The notes under the pieces were generated by a model. The model saw only the letters and a program-made list of their open reading frames with translations, did not search any database and had not been told where the DNA came from. A program made the translations under genes and the position numbers. Source: CAKZQX01 sp034436755 (lineage in GTDB: Bacteria > Chloroflexota > Chloroflexia > Chloroflexales > Chloroflexaceae). From it: a stretch of DNA of 64,000 nt. Position 1 is the stretch's first letter, and the number at the start of each line of letters is the position of its first letter. Shown here piece after piece: positions 32,231-39,374 of this stretch. The stretch covers positions 1-64,000 of the forward strand of contig DAOTVB010000248.1 in NCBI GenBank assembly GCA_034436755.1, written 5' to 3'.

Positions 32231-35200
32231 TTCGCTCCGGTTGTTAGCACTGGCAGCACTGGTGGTGCTGCTGTTAGCCGTTTGCTGTGTTGCCCAGGTT
32301 GCCCTTGAACTGGTGACACCGTTTAACCGACCCTTCAAAAATGTGGCCTCGCTCGCCACGCCGGAGTATGGACGCTGGGAGGAAGGCCCGGATCTGCCGG
32401 CGCTGGGTCCGGGTGCGGTCGAGGCAATGGAAGAAGAGCGGCGGCCCCGGCCTCTGATTGCGCTACCAAATGTAACGGCAGTGGCACTGCTGGTTGTAGC
32501 GCCACCGACCGTAACTCCCACCCCCACCCCTGCCGGCGGCAGGAGTGATAATGGCGCGAACGGTACCCCTGCGCGCCCGACCCGAACGCCCATCCGGGCG
32601 ACGGCGACACAAAATATCTTTGCGCCCACGGTCGGTGCGTCTCTAACACCCACCAGCGGCGGGGCCGCCGATAGCGCAACCGGCACGGCGGCCGCAGCAT
32701 CGCCAACATCGCGTGTTCTGGCGACCGTCACACCACCAACCGGCGGAACCAGTGTACCTACCGCTGCCCCATCGCCCATACCAACGACCGACATGGATGG
32801 GCCGAACCCGACTGATGAACCGCTGCCGCCCACGGAAGAGCCGGCACCCACCGATGAACCGGCACCGACAACCGAACCAACCAGCGGGACCGAATCGACA
32901 CCGGAACCAACCCAGGATATCAGACCAACGGGTGAGCCGACGGCGACGCTGGAGCCGGAGCCGACAGCGACCGAGCGGCCCCGCGAGCCGACGGCAACCC
33001 CTGTGCCGCTGACCGTGCAGTTCGGTGTGAATAGTTCAACGATTGCTGAGGATGCCGGTACACAGACTGTCACGGTGAACCTGTCTAGCACTGCTGATGT
33101 AACAGTGACGGTGAATTACGCCGTGACGGGGGGAAGTGCGACCGGCGGCGGGACGGACTACACCCTGAATGCCGGGACGCTAACGTTTGTGCCGGGTGTG
33201 ATAACCCAGACGATCAGCGTGCCGATTGTGGATGATAGCATCGATGAACCGGATGAAACGGTTGAAATCAGCCTGAACACGCCAGTCAATACCACGCCGG
33301 GCACGCCGGACATTCACACGCTGACCATTATTGATGATGATCCACCACCCACGCTGTCAATCAGTGATGTCACCGTGACGGAAGGTGACACTGCCAGTTT
33401 TACAGTTTCGCTCTCGGCAGTGAGTGGGCTTACGGTGACAGTGGACTATACCACCAGTGCCTCGCCGCCATCGACGGCTACTTCGGTTGATGATTATACA
33501 CCTGCCGGCGGTACGCTAACGTTTAGTCCCGGTCAAACCGTTCAGACTATCAATGTTGGGACTGTGGATGATTCGGATGATGAACCTGCCGAAACGTTCC
33601 TGGTCAATCTTTCCAATGCAGATAATGCAACGATTGCCGATGGTCAGTCGACTGGTACGATTATTGACAATGACTCGGCCCTACCGGCAGGCATCCAGTT
33701 GTCCAAGAGCGTCAGTCCAGCAGTAGGCGACGGAACTAACTTCCAGTATACTATCACAGTAACAAATCCCTCCACGAATACGGAAACTATTCTTCTCGGG
33801 AGTATTACTGAGACAGTCTCTGCTGATTTCAGTGGTCTTGCTACCTGTGAAATTCCATCGGCAGAAGGTTCCTGTACATCATTTCTAAACGATACCATAA
33901 CCTGGAATGGTTCTGTTTCACTCTTGCCTGGCGAAAGCTTTGTTTTAAACATCGAAGGTGGTGCGTTTGATACTTCTGGGGCTAGTAGCGGAGATCTCTT
34001 CTGTAATCAGAACGTTGAGGTTCGGCTTGATGTGCCCAGCGTAGGACCTAACCCTGTGGGGTATCTTGAACGTCAAGATGCGTCCATCAGAGCCTGCTAT
34101 ACCTATCAACCAACGCTGGTCCGGGGCCGTGCGCGCTATATGCCGGAGAATCCGCGCACCGCAGCGCTGGCTTCGGAGTCCGCGTCGCTGGAGCAAACCG
34201 TAACGCCGACCGTCACTGCCACCGCTACCCGGACAGCAACGGCAACGGCGACTGCGACGATGACGCCGACGCCAACACAAACGCGGACGCCGACGGCAAC
34301 CATCCCGGCAACGCGTACGCCTGTCCCACCGAGCGCAACTGTAGTGCCGCCAACCGCAACCGCCATCCCGCCAGGCGCAACCGCAACCACAGTGCCGGCA
34401 ACGGCTACGCCGAGTGCCACTGCGACGGACGTACCAGCGACCGCAACACCCTGGCCGACCAGTCCGCCTGGCGTACCACCTGAAAAACCGGATTGGCTCG
34501 GTGGCCCTGTTCCTGGTCAACCTGATGATGATGATGATAGCTCCGGCACATCGGACTGGATATCAGTATCGCCTGATCAGAATACCGACGATGACGATGA
34601 TGACGATGACTCATCTGATCGAGATAGCGATCCACCCGATCAGGATGCCTCTCCGCCGGATGCCGGGGACGACCCGCCGCCGGACGATGGGGATAACCCG
34701 CCGCCGGATGACGGCGACGATTTGCCGGACCAGGGTGATGATCCGCCGCCGGACGATGGGGATAACCCGCCGCCGGATGACGGCGACGATTTGCCGGACC
34801 AGGATGATGACCCGCCGCCGGATGAGGGTGACGATCCACCGGACAAGGGTGATGACCCGCCGCCGGATGCCGGGGATGACCCGCCGGACCAGGGGGACGA
34901 TCCACCGGATGCCGGGGATGACCCGCCGGACGATGGGGACGATCCGCCACCGGATGCCGGGGATGACCCGCCGGACGATGGGGATGACCCGCCACCGGAT
35001 GATGGCGATAACCCGCCACCGGACGATGGCGATGACCCGCCGGATGAGGGTGACGATCCGCCGGACCAGGGGGATGACCCGCCGGATGAGGGTGACGATC
35101 CGCCGGACCAGGGGGATGACCCGCCGCCGGACGATGGGGATGACCCGCCGGACGACGGCGACGATCCACCAGACGATGGCGATGACCCGCCGGATGAGGG

Positions 35201-35426
35201 TGACGATCCGCCACCGGATGACGGGGATGACCCGCCACCGGACGAGGGTGACGATCCGCCGGATGACGACGGGGATGCACCTGAGAAGCCGGATCAGGAC
35301 ACGGACGAGTCAGATGACGATGAAGACGACGATGAAGATGATGATGATGAGACTTCTGATGAAGGGAGCACACCGCCTGATAATGACGCTGTGCCACCCA
35401 GGAAGCCGGATCAGGATGAGCCCTGA
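32181..35426 (+). CDS. Membrane-anchored Calx-beta protein with giant acidic PPDxGDD repeat
   Basis: A 1081-residue protein that starts inside the end of the histidine kinase gene. One N-terminal membrane anchor (about 19-42) is followed by a Pro/Thr/Glu-rich stalk (about 100-275). Two Calx-beta domains (about 275-385 and 388-500; EDAGTQTVTVNLSS, EGDTASFTVSLSA, DDYTPAGGTLTFSPGQT) follow, then a DUF11-like beta domain (about 503-650) and a second stalk of TATPT repeats (about 660-775). The acidic tail is about 240 residues of PPDDGDD/PPPDDGDN units. Calx-beta domains bind Ca2+ in animal exchangers; here they suggest an extracellular adhesin or Ca2+-responsive surface fibre. The tail should be highly negative and disordered. 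Overlap with the kinase gene suggests a shared function. Confidence 0.8.
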   Translation: MNNHLPSPNKKQPQRRDSLRLLALAALVVLLLAVCCVAQVALELVTPFNRPFKNVASLATPEYGRWEEGPDLPALGPGAVEAMEEERRPRPLIALPNVTAVALLVVAPPTVTPTPTPAGGRSDNGANGTPARPTRTPIRATATQNIFAPTVGASLTPTSGGAADSATGTAAAASPTSRVLATVTPPTGGTSVPTAAPSPIPTTDMDGPNPTDEPLPPTEEPAPTDEPAPTTEPTSGTESTPEPTQDIRPTGEPTATLEPEPTATERPREPTATPVPLTVQFGVNSSTIAEDAGTQTVTVNLSSTADVTVTVNYAVTGGSATGGGTDYTLNAGTLTFVPGVITQTISVPIVDDSIDEPDETVEISLNTPVNTTPGTPDIHTLTIIDDDPPPTLSISDVTVTEGDTASFTVSLSAVSGLTVTVDYTTSASPPSTATSVDDYTPAGGTLTFSPGQTVQTINVGTVDDSDDEPAETFLVNLSNADNATIADGQSTGTIIDNDSALPAGIQLSKSVSPAVGDGTNFQYTITVTNPSTNTETILLGSITETVSADFSGLATCEIPSAEGSCTSFLNDTITWNGSVSLLPGESFVLNIEGGAFDTSGASSGDLFCNQNVEVRLDVPSVGPNPVGYLERQDASIRACYTYQPTLVRGRARYMPENPRTAALASESASLEQTVTPTVTATATRTATATATATMTPTPTQTRTPTATIPATRTPVPPSATVVPPTATAIPPGATATTVPATATPSATATDVPATATPWPTSPPGVPPEKPDWLGGPVPGQPDDDDDSSGTSDWISVSPDQNTDDDDDDDDSSDRDSDPPDQDASPPDAGDDPPPDDGDNPPPDDGDDLPDQGDDPPPDDGDNPPPDDGDDLPDQDDDPPPDEGDDPPDKGDDPPPDAGDDPPDQGDDPPDAGDDPPDDGDDPPPDAGDDPPDDGDDPPPDDGDNPPPDDGDDPPDEGDDPPDQGDDPPDEGDDPPDQGDDPPPDDGDDPPDDGDDPPDDGDDPPDEGDDPPPDDGDDPPPDEGDDPPDDDGDAPEKPDQDTDESDDDEDDDEDDDDETSDEGSTPPDNDAVPPRKPDQDEP
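34660..35275 (+). repeat. Internal coding repeat of 21- to 24-bp units (PPDxGDD)
   Basis: About 27 units of 7 or 8 codons (PPDDGDD, PPPDDGDN, PPDQGDD, PPDEGDD). A longer 69-bp tandem duplication is visible at 34673-34741/34742-34810, and a 42-bp one near 35038-35121, showing recent expansion by slippage or recombination. The array stays open in a second plus frame and on the minus strand because of its periodicity. Confidence 0.9.
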
Positions 35427-35495
35427 CACTGAACTGGAGATGCGCGATCAGAGCGTTGCACCCTGATCGTTCAGTGTGAAGGATTATGACACTAA

Positions 35496-35530
35496 AGAAC
35501 CCCGGTGCAGTCACAATGCACCGGGGTTCT
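35496..35530. terminator. Hairpin between convergent Calx-beta and TPR-protein genes
   Basis: AGAACCCCGGTGCA (35496-35509) pairs perfectly with 35517-35530 around a 7-base loop. It is flanked by only short T-runs but sits centrally between two convergent stops, so it probably serves both. Confidence 0.65.
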
Positions 35531-35582
35531 GATATGCTGCGCTGCTACTTTCGGGGTAATCCGAACGTGCGGCTTGCGCCGA

Positions 35583-36878
35583 CTACTCCACCGTCGTTTC
35601 GATATAGAAGCTCGAATAGTAGATCATACCGCTCTCGAACAGCGTCTCATTGCTGAACGGAATGACATCCTGGCAGTCACGCGTGAGTTCTTCCGCCTCA
35701 TCAATCTGTACAACCAGGCTGTAGGTGCCCGGATCGAAATCAACCTGCTGTTTGGCACCGGCCGCAAGCTTGACCACCTGCGACTGCGGGCCGCTCATCA
35801 GCACTTCAATCGGGCAGACGGTGTCATTCGTAACATCATAGGAAGCTGTCCCGGCACCTGAACTGGCACCGACCTGGGGGGCCGGGAGTTCGCCGGCCTG
35901 ACCACTGCTGGCAACGGCAGCCACGCGTGCATCAACCATTGCCGCGTTCGCCTGTCCAACCAGTTCACTCTCGGGGTAGTTGGCGATGAGAAACGCATAC
36001 ACATCAGCCGCTTCGGAAAAATACTCACCAGCGACGAGGGCATTGCCCCATTCCATGTAAAATGCCGGAAACTCGGCCCAGACCTGCTGCGTCAGTTCCG
36101 TATCCGGGGTCAGATTGGCAATTGCCAGTAACGCGAGTTCCGCATCAACAAATTGACCATCACTGCGCTGCTGCTGCGCAAGCTCGTAAAAGGTTGGTGC
36201 CATCTCAGCGAAGCTGGCAACCGCCTTATCGCGTCCCGCGCCACTCTGGTAATTCTCAAACACATAGTTGAGCCGCTGGAAGGCGGTTGCCGCGTCACCT
36301 CCGGCAAAAGCTTCCTCGGCCAGTCCGACATAGACATCGGGAAGGGCGGCCCGGGTCTGATCATAGAAGGTACTGCCCTCGCCGGCAGCGTTCAAAACCT
36401 GCTCAAACTGCTCCTGGGCAGCGGCAAAATCGGACTCGGCCAGCAGTGCCGCGCCCCATGCCAGCCGGGTTTCGAACTGTCCCTCGGCAGCCCGCTCGGC
36501 AAAGGCCGGATCGGTTACTTCATCGAATCGTGCCAGCGACTCGGTGAAGTTTTGCTCTTCGCGCAATGCCGCGCCCCAGTCAAGCCGCACCTCGGGTAGT
36601 AGTTCTTCCGCCTCGGCTGCCTGGTCGGATTCTTCATGGTTTTCGATCAATGTTTCCAGATCTTCGACCGCAGCGGCATAGTTGCCGGCCGCATGGTTTT
36701 CCTGGGCTGAGGTTAGCAAACTACGCTGTTGAAATTGTACATACGCACCGAGGCCAACACACGACAAAATTATTAGTAAAAGCATACCTCCACAGCCAAT
36801 AGCGATGGTCTTTACAACCCGGCCCTTGCCCTGTTTGGGACTCTCGGTCATTCCCGGCGGAGTGGTCGGTAGTTCCAT
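35583..36878 (-). CDS. Membrane-anchored TPR-like protein
   Basis: A 431-residue protein with a single membrane helix at about residues 23-48 (TIAIGCGGMLLLIILSCVGL) and a large extracytoplasmic part made of repeated helical pairs. The pairs show tetratricopeptide-like spacing, as in NHAAGNYAAAVEDLETLIENH, LLAESDFAAAQEQFEQVL and AGEYFSEAADVYAFLIANYP. The last about 110 residues form a beta-rich domain (TNDTVCPIEVLMSGP). It may be a scaffold for envelope complexes; no partner is evident. AAGGAGGAG lies just upstream of the ATG. Confidence 0.75.
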   Translation of the reverse strand: MELPTTPPGMTESPKQGKGRVVKTIAIGCGGMLLLIILSCVGLGAYVQFQQRSLLTSAQENHAAGNYAAAVEDLETLIENHEESDQAAEAEELLPEVRLDWGAALREEQNFTESLARFDEVTDPAFAERAAEGQFETRLAWGAALLAESDFAAAQEQFEQVLNAAGEGSTFYDQTRAALPDVYVGLAEEAFAGGDAATAFQRLNYVFENYQSGAGRDKAVASFAEMAPTFYELAQQQRSDGQFVDAELALLAIANLTPDTELTQQVWAEFPAFYMEWGNALVAGEYFSEAADVYAFLIANYPESELVGQANAAMVDARVAAVASSGQAGELPAPQVGASSGAGTASYDVTNDTVCPIEVLMSGPQSQVVKLAAGAKQQVDFDPGTYSLVVQIDEAEELTRDCQDVIPFSNETLFESGMIYYSSFYIETTVE

Positions 36879-37274
36879 TGGTTGCTACTCCTCCTTGCGA
36901 TACGGACGGGGAAACATAGCCTGACTGTGCTTGCCCCATCCCATCAGAATGTGTGCAATCGACGGCATAGTATAGCAACTGCCCATTACCGGAATGTAAC
37001 CTTTTGCCTTCTGGCGAACGGAAATGTTGTGCAAAGGAAGCCAATCGCGGATGCTCTTCCGTTCTCAGTTACACGACTTACGCAGTACCGCGTAACTCCT
37101 GTCAGTTACACGCATTACGCGGTTACCGACTCGGCAGGGCGGAAGACTCCATACCGTTGGTATTCACAGTAGCATAGCGTCAGAATGGGCACATCGGAGG
37201 TTGGCTTTACCCTGATCTAAGGGAATTGCTCAGGCGGCATGGCCTGGGTGAGCCGCCGTAGAGCGTGATCTGCT
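36879..37274. other. Intergenic region between TPR protein and CapA-like protein
   Basis: This stretch contains the element A end fragments described at 37065-37150 and no recognisable gene. The remaining sequence next to the TPR gene would carry its promoter, which I could not place. Confidence 0.4.
37065..37150 (-). mobile_element. Element A fragments: end-to-end remnant with 10-bp border repeats
   Basis: TCAGTTACAC at 37065-37074 and 37102-37111 flank a 27-base segment that is nothing but two element-A ends back to back (ACTTACGC, AGTACC, GCGTAACTCCTG). Immediately beyond lies the end of another copy (TTACGCGGTTACCG, then GGCAGGGCGGAAGA, the right module in reverse). It looks like an excision or deletion product that kept its target duplication. 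Confidence 0.65.
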
Positions 37275-39308
37275 TTAGCGGCGATAGCGTCTCACTGCCA
37301 GAAATCCCACATTGAACAGCGTAACCAGGAATGCCAGCAGCAGGAGCCAGCCCCCACTGCGGCGGGTTATACCTGCTGGTTCTGCGGGTGCGGTTGCCGG
37401 CGGTGCTACTGTTGGCATTTGTCCGGACTGCACTGCATTCGGGGGTAGATGTTCCGTCGCAGCCGGAGCGGCCGCTGCCGGTTGTGCGGATGGTTGTGCG
37501 GATGGAGGTGATATGCGCACTAGCGGGGTGCCGCACTGGGCCACAATCCCGGCATACTCGCGGCCCAGCAGTCCAAGTTGTACCTGCTCCAGCAGCGGCG
37601 CATCCGTGGGCGCATCCGTAATCAGTTCGAAGCGGGCACGCTCAAAGTATTGCACCCGCTGCGACTCCCCGGTCGCTGCATCGACCTCAACCAGTTCATC
37701 GCTAATCGGGTAGCCAAAGACGGGCAACCCGCCGTAACGCGCGAAGAATGCCCGGAAGCGTTCATTTGCAATCGCATCGCCCGTGATATCCTGCCGTGGT
37801 TCGACCTGCGTCACGCCGTACCGCTGTTTGTAGATCTCCGTGCCGATGCGGGTACCGACAATGCGGTAGGGCCATTCCTCGCCGGGATGCAGTTCAAGCC
37901 GCTGTCGCTCGGTGTAGAGCACGCTGGTGGTGTGACGACAGTCGCCGGTCAACTCGGTGACCACCGGGCTGAGTGGCGCGCCAAACAGGGCCAGCATTTC
38001 GGCGGGTGAGTGGGGGGTGGCACTGCCCAGGGTCGCAATATGCCGGGCAAAATCACCGCTGATCGGCTGGTTCGGGGCCGGCGGTAACACCAGATCGGGA
38101 CAGACCTCGATGCGTTCCTCCGGGGCAGGCGGGTCCGGGCTGAGGCGGTGTACGCCGCCCGGATCACGCAGCATACGTTGCACATGCGCGTGCAGGTGTG
38201 CAAAACCATCGCGTGGAATTGGCGCGGGACGGGTGTCGAAGTCGGTCATCATCATCGGCAGGTAGCGGTAGCCACTGACGCGCACATTTCCCTCGGCGTC
38301 GCGGATAATCCCGACGTAAAAGACAACCGAGGTAGCGCTAAAGAAAGGGTCTTGAAAAGCGCCCTGTGAGGCGATGAAATTTGCCAGCGAGTAGAGTACC
38401 AGGGTTTTGCGGCCATTCGTATCAAGGATATCGACCGGCTGAAGCGTGTGGGGTTGCGCTCCCAGGATAACGTCGGCCCCGGCTGCGGCCATCTGTGCGG
38501 CTCCCTCGATCTGGCTCCCGTCCGGGTAGAACTGGTATTCGTATCCCCAGTGTGCCGCCACAATCACCAGATCGGTTTCGCGCTGGGCCTGGGCAATCGC
38601 CTCCAGCACGCTCGGGCGTACATTGCCTTGCTGTCCGTACACGTTGCTCTCCCAGAGCAGATTGACCTGGTTGTAGGGATCGGGAATGCCATTGGTACCC
38701 CAGGTAAACGAGAGAAACCCGATGGTGATGCTGACACCATCGCGGGTTAGCGTAATCGGCAGATAGGGCGGGCGGGGTTGATCGCCGGTACTGCTCGGCA
38801 CCGCGCCATGCTGCAAAATCCCGGCCTGCTCGAGTACGCCGAGGGTGGCATCCAGACCCTGCGGACCGCGATCTAAAATATGGTTATTGGCGGTCGAAAC
38901 CAGATCAATCCCGGCATTTTTCAGGGCCGGTGCCAGCGCCGGGTTGTAGTTGAATGTCGGATAGCCGGTGTAGGGACTGCCCGCCAGCATCGCGCCATCG
39001 AAGTTGGTATAGCCAATATCAGCAGCCTGAAGGAAAGGGCGTATACGGTCAAACAGATAATCATAGCCGCGTGCCTCGCCAACCGCCTGGATATTCTCGT
39101 GGGGGAAGGTATCGCCGGTTGCGGCAAAGGTAAAGTGTGTATCGTCCGAATGGCCTGCACCACACATATTCGCCGCCGGCAGCGGCGCGTCCAATCCATC
39201 ATTCCGCTGCGCGGTGGCCGGTTTTTCGGGGAAAGAAAATCCGGCGATACTACTGCCCAGGAGTATCGCCAGAACCGTCACTATGTAGTAGGTCAGACGC
39301 AGGTACAC
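37275..39308 (-). CDS. CapA-like metallophosphatase-fold surface protein
   Basis: A 677-residue exported protein. A signal/anchor helix is followed by a PGA_cap/CapA domain (about 50-390) of the calcineurin-like fold with FAATGDTFPHE, STANNHILDRG, VVAAHWGYEY and GAQPHTLQP. The usual Asn-Leu-Glu metal motif reads TNFDGAM. CapA proteins are associated with poly-gamma-glutamate or capsule formation, but many homologues have unknown substrates. A middle domain contains RYGGLPVFGYPISDEL, a motif common in Chloroflexota exoproteins. The C-terminus is a Pro/Ala linker, a membrane helix (GGWLLLLAFLVTLFNVGF) and a basic tail RRYRR. I choose GTG at 39308 because GGAG lies six bases upstream; the longer ATG at 39350 overlaps a TATACT promoter-like hexamer. 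Confidence 0.75.
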   Translation of the reverse strand: MYLRLTYYIVTVLAILLGSSIAGFSFPEKPATAQRNDGLDAPLPAANMCGAGHSDDTHFTFAATGDTFPHENIQAVGEARGYDYLFDRIRPFLQAADIGYTNFDGAMLAGSPYTGYPTFNYNPALAPALKNAGIDLVSTANNHILDRGPQGLDATLGVLEQAGILQHGAVPSSTGDQPRPPYLPITLTRDGVSITIGFLSFTWGTNGIPDPYNQVNLLWESNVYGQQGNVRPSVLEAIAQAQRETDLVIVAAHWGYEYQFYPDGSQIEGAAQMAAAGADVILGAQPHTLQPVDILDTNGRKTLVLYSLANFIASQGAFQDPFFSATSVVFYVGIIRDAEGNVRVSGYRYLPMMMTDFDTRPAPIPRDGFAHLHAHVQRMLRDPGGVHRLSPDPPAPEERIEVCPDLVLPPAPNQPISGDFARHIATLGSATPHSPAEMLALFGAPLSPVVTELTGDCRHTTSVLYTERQRLELHPGEEWPYRIVGTRIGTEIYKQRYGVTQVEPRQDITGDAIANERFRAFFARYGGLPVFGYPISDELVEVDAATGESQRVQYFERARFELITDAPTDAPLLEQVQLGLLGREYAGIVAQCGTPLVRISPPSAQPSAQPAAAAPAATEHLPPNAVQSGQMPTVAPPATAPAEPAGITRRSGGWLLLLAFLVTLFNVGFLAVRRYRR

Positions 39309-39374
39309 GCAGTTCTCCAGCACAGAGCTTTTCCACGCTGAGTATACCATATTTTATGCGCCGAAGCACTTGCC

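Noticed and set aside
34405..35514. Long open frames of about 350-370 codons in another plus frame and on the minus strand within the acidic repeat
   Set aside because: The trinucleotide-rich periodic repeat keeps all frames open. The alternative products are monotonous (Arg/Met/Thr or His/Pro/Arg) and have no convincing ribosome binding site.
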